NCBI GenBank assembly: GCA_020809705.1
Contig: CP085835.1
Span: 1,178,001-1,242,000 of the forward strand
Source: Calonectria ilicicola
Lineage: Eukaryota > Ascomycota > Sordariomycetes > Hypocreales > Nectriaceae
Length of the DNA stretch: 64,000 nt
Reading direction: 5' to 3'
Of the stretch, positions 1 to 9,899 are shown in pieces (position 1 is the stretch's first letter; each line of letters opens with the position of its first letter). The position numbers and the translations under genes were made by a program. A model generated the notes under the pieces. It was not told the origin of the DNA, did not search any database, and was given only the letters and a program-made list of their open reading frames with translations.

Positions 1-1332
1 CGGGCTATCTACAATGATGCAAAGGAGCTTTTTTTATTCCTTGTAGATAATTATCCGGACTTGATGAAATTGAGAGGGGATCAAGGCCGTCCACCACTTC
101 ACTCGGCGGCAACGCAGACATGGCCAGGGTATGCAAAAGTTCTGCTAAAACATGGATCAAACCCTCACGAACGGGCTGATGATCGGTCAACACCATTCAC
201 ATGGGCTCTTATGAGAAGTCCTACGTTTGAGTCTGCCAAAGAGATTTCAGGATTGATGGCAAATGATGCAAACATGGACGAGCTTCTTGGGCCAGACATA
301 AAGACGGGCTTCACAGCGTTCGGAAAGTTGATCTCTGGTCTCACTTATTGGAAGATGGATTTTGGCATTGACCGGATCCAATTCCTCGTTGACACTTACG
401 GCAAGCCTTCCATTTATGCTAATGAACACAACAAAACCACCGTGTTTCGGAGTCTACTTGGACAACTCCCCTCCTTAAATGACACCGCTGCTATTGCTCT
501 TCAAAGCACCGTGCTGAAGTTCCTTCTGAGTGTTTTTCCTGAAAAGGTCAATTTCATCGATAACACCGGCAGATCTCCACTACACATGGCAGTAATGATC
601 GGAAACTTCGCTGCCGTGGAGATCTTAGTAGAAGAAGGCGCAGAAGTCAACCTAGAGACTCAGGCAATGGGAAATGGCAGCGCACCCAGCGGCTATAACG
701 CCCTTGGACTCGCAATTATGGCCCAAGAGGAGAAGGTGCCTAGTAGGATTTTACGAGAGGGACAGCGTGCGGTGCAAAAATATCACGAAAATCTCCGCAG
801 CATTATTGATCTCCTGGTTCGACATGGGGCGAAAGATACGGGACAAGGAGCCAACTACAAAACTACTATCTTAACAGCAAATAAGGTCACCGGACTAGGG
901 AGTGGTATGCATGTCATCCGATATGGCGCCGAACAGGAGGAGGCAGATTGGCCATTAAAGTTACCGGAGGAAGGAGAGGGGCCATACCCAGCTAATCATG
1001 GAGCTGTCTCGGAGACTCTTGAGGAAGGCGAACGATCCCAAATACGCAACTCCGGATCCCTAATACTCGAGAGTCTTATCACAGCCAGGACCACCGCCTT
1101 GGCTTCTGGCAACCAGGTCAACGAAAAGCTAAGCCCACCTGAAGGTTTCTTGGGGCAAGTGAGTTCCCTGACATCAGCTAGGGTCGCTGCACCAATTGCA
1201 CCTAACTTGTTTGTTAGTGGGAGACTTTTGCCCGCTGGATGGGAGGTAAAAGTGACACAGGAACAAAAGATTTACTACGTAGATCACAACACGCGTACGA
1301 CATCATGGAACCCTCCTCAGATACCAAATTGA
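1..1332 (+). CDS. Ankyrin-repeat protein with C-terminal WW domain, 5' end outside the window
   Basis: The reading frame is open from base 1, so the gene starts upstream and only its last 443 codons are here. Ankyrin-type helices are visible early (a GRPPLHSAA motif followed by AKVLLKHGSNP) and again in the middle (GRSPLHMAVMIGN, then AAVEILVEEGAEVN). After about 100 low-complexity residues the protein ends with a WW domain: LPAGWEVKV, then KIYYVDHNTRTTSW with the two spaced Trp, and a closing NPP. Ankyrin repeats and WW domains both bind proteins, WW usually proline-rich ligands, so a scaffold or adaptor role is inferred; no enzyme domain is seen. It is convergent with the HeLo/pseudokinase gene, whose stop lies 133 bp away. 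Function and partners are unknown. Confidence 0.8.
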   Translation, partial: RAIYNDAKELFLFLVDNYPDLMKLRGDQGRPPLHSAATQTWPGYAKVLLKHGSNPHERADDRSTPFTWALMRSPTFESAKEISGLMANDANMDELLGPDIKTGFTAFGKLISGLTYWKMDFGIDRIQFLVDTYGKPSIYANEHNKTTVFRSLLGQLPSLNDTAAIALQSTVLKFLLSVFPEKVNFIDNTGRSPLHMAVMIGNFAAVEILVEEGAEVNLETQAMGNGSAPSGYNALGLAIMAQEEKVPSRILREGQRAVQKYHENLRSIIDLLVRHGAKDTGQGANYKTTILTANKVTGLGSGMHVIRYGAEQEEADWPLKLPEEGEGPYPANHGAVSETLEEGERSQIRNSGSLILESLITARTTALASGNQVNEKLSPPEGFLGQVSSLTSARVAAPIAPNLFVSGRLLPAGWEVKVTQEQKIYYVDHNTRTTSWNPPQIPN

Positions 1333-1465
1333 TATAGGTGGTTTTAATCCAATATACAAAATATGGTGCCCTCTGAATAATAGTAGCGATTTCATTCTTG
1401 AATAATCAGGAGATAACAAGGCCCCATAGGCCATCACCCTAACTTAACACCTCCTCTGTGCCTAA

Positions 1466-3136
1466 TCATGCCTTACATTCAGCCAAGGGCTCCACAACTT
1501 TGTGCCAGAAGGATTTGTTGAGCACTTTCCCTTCCTCGCTTGTATTTCCCGTTTCAACGCCAAACTGGCCCTTTAAACAAACCATGATGACACTAACAAA
1601 CACAGTCCCAACTAGCCCAACTAGATCTCTTCCAAATTCACCTTCCAAGGAATCGAGAATACTTTTGGATATCTCCTTAGGTTCCATGTTTGTAAACTCT
1701 TTTTCGAACACAGGCCGCCAAAAGGCCACCTTCAGTAGCACAATTCCAAGGCTGTAGATCTCGCGGATTTTGTTCCATCCCTTGTTCACATCCTTATGAT
1801 AGTATATCTTCAATTCAGGTCGGTCTATCGGTCGCGTTTCGATCGAGATTTCCGCCGCTGGTCTACTGTACTGGAATCCGAAGATGTACGGTACAGTGAT
1901 GTCGAGATCGTTGAAAGTCTTGTTTTCGAAAAGAATATTGCCACTATGTAGTGACTTATGCAACCAGTTGGTCGCATGTAACAGGGCTACAGCTCTCACC
2001 AACCGGCGCGCGAGCTCGAAACGAGCTCCAAGAGGTGGTCGTGTGCCGCGTCGTTGGATGAGCTGGAGCAAGGATGGTGACTCCCCATCGATTCCAACGT
2101 TCTCAGGGATCCTGTAAACAAGACCGATGCGACGATTGCCCTTGGTTATTTGCTGATAGGCAGTGTCGTCAAACGTGCCTAAGCATGTTAGACGAGACAG
2201 CTCAGGTGGGTTGGCCGCAGAGAGCAGCCCGCCCAGAGCATTAATACGTGTAACAATGGCGCTCATGGCTTCGTTGGTAGCGTCAATATACTTCCACTCG
2301 ACGAGAACAGGGCTTGGTGAGGTCTCCGCCGCCTCGTAGTAGCCATCACTACGATCCGTCTTGGTTTTTGGTTCATGGGTGATTGTCAACTCTTCAATTT
2401 TTATGTGCGTTACCCGTGCTGCCGCTGCTTCTGCATCTTCTGCCTGAATTAGCTTCAACAAAGCTGCAAGAGGGAGCAGCGGTTTTGGCGAGGCAGTCAA
2501 TGGCGAATAGTTGCTACTGAGACTCAATAGAAGGGGTTGCAATAGTTGTGGATCAATATTGCTCAGGATGGTCGTGGCTTGTTGTTGCTCATCAAATCGC
2601 CTTGGGCGTAAGAGCTCCTCGAGGTCTTGGTTAAGCTGTTTCAGTCGATTGACCGTCTCCTCAAATTTATCTTTGTCTTTAACCGCCCAAGCGATTTCAT
2701 GTGGCTTTGGCTGTTTTTTCAGCTCGCGCCGAAAGTGAGCTATCCACACGCTCTCTGCGTGGAACGCTGGCCGAGCTCCTGGACCACCGGGCCTGCCAGG
2801 GATAGGAGCAGGAATAGGTGTCATTTCGTATTTCTTGATGAGCTTCTCACCTATGGTTTGCTGGGTGTCTTGAATCAGGGCAACGATTCGGGCAACGGCA
2901 TCTTGAATTTCCTTCGTTTCCTTTTTGATTAAGCAATTTGCTTCATCTTCGGCCTTGACACGCTCGCTCCAAGCCTTGAATTTGAGGCCTTCGGTTTCAT
3001 ATCGAATGGCATAGTACTCCATACCTTTATTGGAAGTAAAGATCTCCCGTATCAGTACGTAGCCACCTGCTATTCCCTTGATCCCCAGAAGTAGCCCCGC
3101 GATGCTAAGTCCTATCCCTGGTCCGACTTCAGGCAT
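1466..3136 (-). CDS. HeLo-like domain plus protein-kinase-like (pseudokinase) domain protein
   Basis: This is an intronless frame of 556 residues. The N-terminus (about 1-200) has a hydrophobic glycine-rich stretch (GIGLSIAGLLLGIKGIAGGY) followed by charged helices, the pattern of fungal HeLo/prion-inhibition domains, which in HET-S-type proteins form a membrane-attacking helical bundle. The C-terminus (about 280-556) has a degenerate kinase fold. The catalytic-loop position reads HKSLHSGN (393-400), with Ser where the catalytic Asp of HRD should be, and the DFG position reads IFG in an IFGFQYSRP motif. EIYSLGIVLL matches the F-helix region. A regulated pore-forming or signalling protein of fungal incompatibility or defence type is inferred from this architecture. 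Fungal HeLo proteins with such kinase-like tails are commonly left unnamed in annotation. Confidence 0.75.
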   Translation of the reverse strand: MPEVGPGIGLSIAGLLLGIKGIAGGYVLIREIFTSNKGMEYYAIRYETEGLKFKAWSERVKAEDEANCLIKKETKEIQDAVARIVALIQDTQQTIGEKLIKKYEMTPIPAPIPGRPGGPGARPAFHAESVWIAHFRRELKKQPKPHEIAWAVKDKDKFEETVNRLKQLNQDLEELLRPRRFDEQQQATTILSNIDPQLLQPLLLSLSSNYSPLTASPKPLLPLAALLKLIQAEDAEAAAARVTHIKIEELTITHEPKTKTDRSDGYYEAAETSPSPVLVEWKYIDATNEAMSAIVTRINALGGLLSAANPPELSRLTCLGTFDDTAYQQITKGNRRIGLVYRIPENVGIDGESPSLLQLIQRRGTRPPLGARFELARRLVRAVALLHATNWLHKSLHSGNILFENKTFNDLDITVPYIFGFQYSRPAAEISIETRPIDRPELKIYYHKDVNKGWNKIREIYSLGIVLLKVAFWRPVFEKEFTNMEPKEISKSILDSLEGEFGRDLVGLVGTVFVSVIMVCLKGQFGVETGNTSEEGKVLNKSFWHKVVEPLAECKA

Positions 3137-4249
3137 GGTGATGACAAGAGTGTAGAGGCAAGCAGTATTGATTGAGGCTACAAAAGTAAATGTACTAGAG
3201 GGAAGATGTTCGTCCTAATTTACATGAGGGATTTTTTATTTGGAGAGGTGTGAGAAATATTCCAGACTAAAACGCGGCTGGTGGAAGGCCAGCCTGCAAA
3301 GTGCAATTGCAGTGCCGTTCATTTGTGCAACGGAGGGTCGGAAGCCGAAGACGGCCACCATGTAAGATATTGGTAATATCAATTCCCTCGCGATCCGATT
3401 GGACAGTACCACATCATTTCAATTCTGGCCTGATCCCTAATATATGGCTGCTCAGGAATCCATATGTCCTCTAAAATTGCGCAGTAAGACATCCAATGAG
3501 CATTGCACTATTACATCCCGCTATACACCTGTTTTAAGTGTGTATTCAGATTTTCGGTCTGGCCGAGCTTTTATGGAAGTCATATGTACTATAAATTGGT
3601 TTATACGAGACTTTACGAAACAGGGGAAGGCGCATGTCCGCCGGTTGGAAGCTAGAGGTTTAGAAGGGCAGGGAGGTGGGTAGGTTAGTGGCTCTTTTGT
3701 GTATACCCGTAGGCGTAAGGTGGGGCACGCACACCTTTATACCTTGTCCTGAGGTAGGTGTACCGGCTGTGCTATTGACCGCTGTACCATGGGGCAAAAG
3801 ATAGGTCAATAACTACTATTGCGGCAATTAATGTAGCACGTAACGGCACCTACGAGCCCCTATACGAGTGATCAGTTCAGCACAAGGTTCGGTACAGTGG
3901 ATCAGGTGATAACAAAATTGACGAAGCAGAAATCTGTAGAAATTTGTAAGGTTTGCTATCTCACTAATTTGTTCATGATAGAATAGAGTCAAGTTGAGCA
4001 TCATAAGGCGTATCCTCATTTCGTCATGCCACATACGACCATAGCTCTCAGAAAATACGGGATCCCGTCTGCTCTCCCATAGTCAAGCTGGGAAGCGGTG
4101 AATTAGTACTCGGGTCGGTGACGACCGGGGAATCCTCGCTGTTGTATGTGTTTTTTTTTTTTAGATTTGATACGTGGTGGGATTGTGGAGCCTTAGATCC
4201 GACGCAGAGAACTCATCCTAATTTCGATTACAAAGAGCTCATTTCAAAT
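3137..4249. other. Intergenic, no gene supported
   Basis: Short frames only, none with ATG context, splice continuity or recognisable motifs. It contains the upstream region of the HeLo-type gene (3137 onward) and a T-rich run near 4151-4162. Confidence 0.6.
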
Positions 4250-4850
4250 TCATCGTGTTAGAGCTATTGGTGTGCTGAAACGAGTTTTTTCAACCCACAA
4301 ACCTCTTACGGGATACTCATCTCCAACAGCGACTGGAATAATATTGAAGCTCGCAAACGAGTCAATGTTTTCAGGCTCGAACGTAACAAAAGCGAGGGGG
4401 GCATTCTTCTGACTAGTATTGAAATAGATGCTACCTGCGGGGAACTCCACTTCCTTTTCATGGGTATCAGTGGTGAGCTCAACACGAACTGCGCCTTCAT
4501 AATATTCCGGTTCGAAGGTAGCTGATGTAATATTCAAGGGTTCGACGTTTGCTGTCCACGCGTTGGGTAACGATTCAAACTTGAGCCCCAAGGCCCTCAG
4601 GCAAACAGTAAGATCCGCTCAGCCAGTTGGAATAATATAAGCCTCGGGGCGGGATCGAGTCAGATTGATTGGCAGTGACAGGGCTGGCAGATGTAAATTG
4701 AACGGGCGCCTGCACGAGCGTGCTATTTGTTAGATCGATGAGTATGAAGTTGCGGTCAATCATCCCGCTGTAGTCTATAACAACTATGCTATCTTGGGAT
4801 TTTATGCCCAGTAACATTAGGTTAAATGCAGGAATATAGAGATATGGCAT
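4250..4850 (-). pseudogene. Relic of the C-terminal part of an M14-type zinc carboxypeptidase
   Basis: Two overlapping minus-strand frames (4575-4850, then 4250-4591) read as one protein if a single-base frameshift near 4580-4600 is allowed: one ends in NWLSGSYCL and the other continues RALGLKFESLPNAW. The second part carries YYEGAVRVELTT, KEVEFPAGS, TSQKNAPLAFVTFEPEN and GDEYPV, which resembles the beta-rich tail after the catalytic domain of fungal secreted M14 peptidases. The catalytic zinc ligands (HxxE...H) are absent and nothing upstream restores them, so this is a truncated, frameshifted remnant. The family assignment rests on the tail alone and is moderate. Confidence 0.45.
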
Positions 4851-4933
4851 ATTTCCAAGTGATGTAATATACTTAGAGGGGAGAGTTCTACAATTTTCGG
4901 AGGTGTCGAAGGTACATCGGGGTTCTAGCCATG

Positions 4934-4950
4934 ACCCTAACCCTAACCCT
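4934..4950. repeat. Short interstitial telomere-like tract
   Basis: The tract ACCCTAACCCTAACCCT is about 2.8 units of CCCTAA/TTAGGG, the telomere repeat of filamentous ascomycetes. It lies between the carboxypeptidase relic and the CFEM receptor gene. Tracts this short can occur by chance or be left by telomere-associated repair. Confidence 0.6.
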
Positions 4951-5137
4951 CCTTCACATATCTAGGGTAATTGATCCAAACTTTGAGGGAATTCCCGGAC
5001 TGTACTTTCGCTGCAAAGGTTTCTTGCGTCCTATTCCTGGAACAATGTAGATATATTTATTAATAAAACACCTTGAGCCTTAGAAAGTGATTGTCTATAG
5101 AATTAGAAACATTTAATTCACTCTCCTAAAGCCCACT

Positions 5138-6644
5138 CTAAACCGACCTGTCTGATTTATCATTATGTCCCCTGAATCCGTTCGTTGGGACCAGTTCAAT
5201 CTCATCGCTCTCGCAAAACTCAACAGTGATCGTCTTTTGCATTGTAATAACTTTGGGGTTTGGCCTTGGTCCAGAATCTTGACCATTTGTATCGCTTCGA
5301 GATCCAAGTCGTATGCTTCTCTTGATACCGCGTTGGCTTTGGCTACCACCGTTGTGAGCATAGTATCGTTGACTAGTTGAGAGTAACCTGGGAAATAACC
5401 GAACGAGTAATAATCTTAGTGACGGCATGCATGCACATATTATCCCAACATTTATTTCGATAATCGACCACAGAGCCAACTGATAATATTCCCAGGTGGA
5501 ATTTTGCGAATTTGACGCAAAATAGACCAAGGACCTAAGCCGAAGGATGCTGATAACTGTGACGCTACAAACAAAATTAGAAGACCATTGCTTTTCATCA
5601 GTTGGAAGTCAACTCACAATGTGCCAACAGAGAACATCATGCCAACTCCTATCTTCCTCCTCCAGTCCAGGTGTAGATCTTTAAGTTGAGATAAGGGGAT
5701 TGCCAACATCCAAAAGTCCAGAGCGATATTAATCGCAGCGTGAGACCATGCAACAGCATTGTGATCCATGCATTTCCCTTTGTGTTCGCCATCCCACTTT
5801 TCCCAGAAATAGCTGATAGGCTGGCACTGGAGAAACGCAACGAGCACAACAAACGTTGTGCCGCAAATGGCATTGAAAACGACAGTGTACCACAACAGGC
5901 GACGAACGGGTCGTGAGGGAAAAATACGAAGGAAAAAGAAGAGCAGAGAAAATTTCAGGATCGTCATTTGGAGAAAATACAGTGACGCTGAAATCAAGAA
6001 GTACTTGCCGAAATTTGTTATAAGCCCAAACGGTAAAGTCCAGATATCACGACCGACTCCACTGTCCGCTTGTTGAGTAACACAAATCACAGTGTTCGGA
6101 ATGTTGATGATTAGGTTGACCAAAATGAACCAGTCGTCCCAGCCGAGGTCAAGTCCAGCATATATCTTGTATACGAACCTCTGAATAACGAGGACAGAGG
6201 AAACAATGGGGTGCGCGATGACTACTCTTTTGTATGTTTCGGTATTGCTTCGTACTGGAGCGCCACACATGGTCATGGTAACATTTTTCGTAGCTTAGAG
6301 AAAAGATGACAGTTAGCTCTTGGAGGAGTCCCGATGTGGGGTCAACCAGCTCACTGAGGGACTCTTTTTTAGTACAAGACCCTGCTACACAGGTAGTCAT
6401 CTCGTCCTGAAATGTGGTATCAAGGCACATGCATGTTGTATTCGTTAAAGAGCAGGACGAATTTGCAATAGCACTTGCGAGACAGTTGTTCTGAAAATGA
6501 AGGTTAGGTAAGACCTGCGATGCTAGTGGTCGAGCAGCTACCTACTCCGCATGACGGGAGCTCGGCAAGAATAGAGCCGGACGATGCCACAACGGTGCCA
6601 ACCGAGGCTAGCTTTATGAGCAATATAACAAATTTAAACCGCAT
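5138..6644 (-). CDS. CFEM-domain seven-helix receptor-like membrane protein (PTH11-type GPCR)
   Basis: Four exons join in frame: 6644-6546, 6490-6355, 6293-5618 and 5564-5138, giving 445 residues. Exon 1 encodes a signal peptide ([16 protein letters not shown]) and ends at LPSCG. Exon 2 continues [24 protein letters not shown] and CVAGSC, completing a cysteine-rich CFEM domain. The next junction restores [17 protein letters not shown], the usual linker into the membrane part. Multiple hydrophobic helices follow (including [10 protein letters not shown] and [11 protein letters not shown]) with a polar cytoplasmic tail. CFEM domains are extracellular and fungus-specific; receptors of this class are linked to surface sensing and host or nutrient perception, here by family resemblance only. 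The donor and acceptor sites are all GT/AG. Confidence 0.88.
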
Positions 6645-8201
6645 CGCGTACTTTTAGATTATGAATGAGATTTGCATTTTTAGAATGGGGCCAAGGAGAA
6701 AAACAAGAATATATAAAAGGATGGGTAAAACGCTACATCTAATCTGATCTTGAACCTACCATATCTATATCCGCCACCATCCTCCATGAGCCGTACGGGA
6801 GGTCGTGATTCGTGTCCAATATCTACATTCTCTGTATCACTGGGTAGTAATTGCAACCTGCATTTTTGACATTTAGGGATGAACCCCCGATGCATGAACT
6901 AGCCATGTCTGTGCTCATCAATGAGGGTGCAAGAATGATGACGGGGGCGACTCAGCTTTGAGGCCTTGGGTGCCAGTTGGGTGCAAATCTACAGCTCGAT
7001 CTGTGAAATCTTTCCAGACTTGTCTCGCTAATCATTCGGACCTATTCCAAACATGGGCTTATGATGCAAGGATCCCTTTTCAGCATCATTGGACAGTCAA
7101 AGATTTGTCAAACAAAGATTGTGCCGTTTTCTTGCCTCGGGCTGCAAATCCGGGGATGCGAAAAACCCAATGGGGAAATGACCTCGCCTCGGATCTGTCT
7201 GACAGGAGGCAACCGACCATTTATGCAGGGGCACCTGCCGCTTACATACACGGATAAATTAGCCGTTTGCCTAGTTGGCGAGTTCGTGGTCGAGTCAGGT
7301 CGTGAGAGTCATGTCCTAACCGAAGACTGCCCACCAGTTTCTGGAATGGTTCGTGACGAACCTGGGGCATTTGGCTGATCGACCTTGCGGGGTAAAGATT
7401 GCAAACATAACACTAGAACAGTCACAGAAGTTGCCCCGAGCTGACGGGGAAATGTGACATCCGACACTGCGCCTCAAACAACTGATTGCCACGACCAAGT
7501 CGGTTAAGACTTTATCCTCGCGGGTATGAGGCATCCGTACATGTCTCCATGGGTTGATCTTGGATTTAATAAGTGATTCTACAGAATTCTTACATTGCAC
7601 TAATCACAGCGAGATAAGAAATGTGACAAAGCTCCAAGATGGGATTCGCTTTGTGTTTGTGTGGCATAGATAAAATCGGTTTGTTGGTATTCCGAGCTTG
7701 GCAGTGGTTATCTCCATCTCATTTCGCTTCACCCTCTACAAGGCCGAGCTGGAACACCTCGGCAACCCCTTCAAGCCACAGCCGAAAATTCTGACAGTCA
7801 TCATCAAACAACCCAACTCTGAGAGAATAAGTAAAACCTTGAGATTTACAAAGTATAAAACCATGGCTTTGCTAAAAAATGATATAAAATCACAATTTAA
7901 CTCCTCCCCAACTTGGAATCATTCATTCCATCAAGGCCGGGATCCGCGCGTTCCGCTGGTCACTTGGTGGGTAGTACTGTGCGGTGTTTCCCACACCACC
8001 TCTCCAAACAAGGCCAATCGAGGCATCTATCCGTGTTTCAGTGGAGAGCTTCTAGAAATAAATGAATTTGTGATCGGAGGTTACACCTATTGGGGTTCAC
8101 CAATTAAATTGCACATTTCATGTTTCTGTATCAGAATGGTATCTTGTGGCGTGTGCGACGACTACACGCAAGTAGGTTTATTTTTCTTTCTAAGTCTTTC
8201 C
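6645..8201. other. Intergenic, no gene supported
   Basis: Several frames of 70-176 codons exist on both strands, but they start at non-ATG codons or lack motifs and plausible splicing. The 5' end serves as the upstream region of the CFEM receptor. Confidence 0.55.
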
Positions 8202-8367
8202 ACGCACATATACCGATACCTATTCTAGCAAAATTCTTCAACATAATTTTAAAATAAATAAGTCCATTTATAATAAATACGTTTTTATATTTATTAGAAA
8301 TAAAATTATTTCTTTTTTAGACATCTTTTTAATGATTTTCCTAAAATAGTTATCGGTATGTGTGCGT
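8202..8367. mobile_element. MITE-like element, 166 bp with 28-bp terminal inverted repeats
   Basis: The left end (8202-8229, beginning ACGCACATATACCGATACC) and the reverse complement of the right end (8340-8367, beginning ACGCACACATACCGATAAC) match at 24 of 28 positions. The interior is very AT-rich with runs of A and T and no coding potential. Size, inverted ends and AT-rich core fit a non-autonomous DNA-transposon derivative. A clean TA or other target duplication is not evident at these exact borders, so the ends may be off by a few bases or the element may be old. Confidence 0.55.
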
Positions 8368-8942
8368 ACAGCATAACTCTTCTTTTTTTTATAACAGATT
8401 CATTGGCATAGTCAAATAATATCACATTCAAGAGATGATGAAGCTACTGGCATGTGGGTTTGCGAAATATTACTCGCTAATTACGGCTATGGACCACTTA
8501 CGGCAACGAATTCGTCTAATTGCGAGTGGTTCTACATGATGTACTCTTTTTAATATATTTTCCCTTTTCGAACCCCTCCCCCCCCTCCGTCTTCATCACA
8601 ATCATTAGTTTGTCACGATGTGCGGAATTCAGGCACATAGATCATATTCAAGAGTGACATACTCCATCCGGTTGTTGATCAGCTTAAGGTAATCCATGAC
8701 CAAGCGAAAGAATCAGGAGGAAGCTTTCTCACTTATGTTCCTTCGCCATGCGTGAATTTTAGGTTATGGTTGAGTGGATAAAATGCAGTTCGTACTACTG
8801 CAGATTTCGAAACTACGAAATGGGGTAACATAGAAAAAGAAAGGTCCCGTAGCACGACGAAGGAATATGAACGAATGTTTGTTATTTCCTATTGGGAAAT
8901 ATATCTAAGAACGACCTGACCATGCTTGTACGTCTAATGCTT
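8368..8942. other. Intergenic, downstream of the zinc-finger relic
   Basis: The minus-strand frame of the neighbouring zinc-finger gene runs on through 8934-8936 (TAG) and about 8891 (TAG) before the first TAA near 8735. No independent gene is seen. Confidence 0.5.
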
Positions 8943-9899
8943 CTAGAGGTTATCCAGCCTTTTAAAAGAGCTTGGACACTCATCACACCTGAATGAAGGT
9001 CTTCCCTCGTGAGGTTTGTGTGTCACCATGTGTCTTTCAAGATCCCTTGGCCCAGAATCTAAAGGAGCAATGTACACACACATTGGGCACGACTGTGTTG
9101 AGCCAGTAGGTACCGACTGCATCGCCGAGGCATCTCCAGTGTAATCAGCAACTTGGGAGTAATTTCTATGCTCCAGTCCTTCGCCCATTTCCAGAGCGGG
9201 CACTTGAGATTCGAAAGAACTTTCAAAACTGGGATTCTGGACACCCGGAAGTGCCTCCATGCCAAAGAGGTTCAGTTCATCAAAGCCAAACTCGAGATTT
9301 TGTCCTGATAGACCATGTGATGCATGCATGGACTGTTCTGGTTCGTGCTGTTGGGGTCCCAGAGGTTGTCCGCTCTAAAGAATCCGGTGTTCTACCTCAG
9401 GCCCAACAGCTAAAACAGATGGAAATGCATTTTCCATCGAATTATCAAGGTACATTTGTCCCGTGTTTGAAAGAGATTGAACTTGGGACATGGAGGGATT
9501 CGCGATGCCTGTGTTGTCAACGAATGTGGGCCCGCCAGTAGCGTGATATGGCGGGTCATACTGGGCACTTGACATTTGCCATTGATTTAAATCACCATAA
9601 ATATTAACAGAATCCGCGTTGCTAGTCGTGACACCAGTAAAAGTATCGGCCAAGGTGTCTGCTGCTGCTGTCTGACCATCATGATGCAACGCCAGGTCAA
9701 CGAGAGAGGGGTCCCAAAACACTTGAAATGTTGCTTAGTAATTCCACTCTCAAATAAAATGTGGAAGCAGTTTTATCTTACTCGATTCATCTTCCCGCTC
9801 GTCCACACTCATCGTGGAGAGCTCCGTTGGGGGACAGGACCCTGGATATGAGTCTTGGGTCCCATCCCCATGTGCTGAACCACCAAAGCCAAAGCTCAT
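8943..9899 (-). pseudogene. C2H2 zinc-finger transcription-factor-like gene interrupted by in-frame TAG codons
   Basis: Exon 1 (9899-9782) starts MSFGFGGSAHGDGTQ and splices at 9781/9722 to a long frame beginning FWDPSLVDLALHHDG. This frame meets TAG at 9377-9375 but continues unchanged into a zinc-finger region. The first finger is CPMC...DLERHMVTH. The second is FRCDECPSSFKRLDNL, and the spacing to the next His residues (C-x2-C-x12-H-x4-H) is kept only if TAG at 8945-8943 and TAG at 8936-8934 are ignored. The first stop could be removed by an alternative intron (for example a 48-nt one starting at the GTAGAA there), but the finger stops cannot. The protein resembles a DNA-binding regulator; as it stands it lacks the end of finger 2. 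Decay by CAG-to-TAG change is the simplest reading. Confidence 0.55.

Noticed and set aside
7698..8228. 176-codon plus-strand frame
   Set aside because: Starts at a non-ATG codon, has no domain, runs into the left end of the MITE-like element, and composition changes sharply within it.
9344..9391. Short intron to remove the TAG at 9375 in the zinc-finger gene
   Set aside because: A 48-nt in-frame intron starting at GTAGAA is possible, but the two TAG codons inside the second zinc finger remain, so the gene stays broken.
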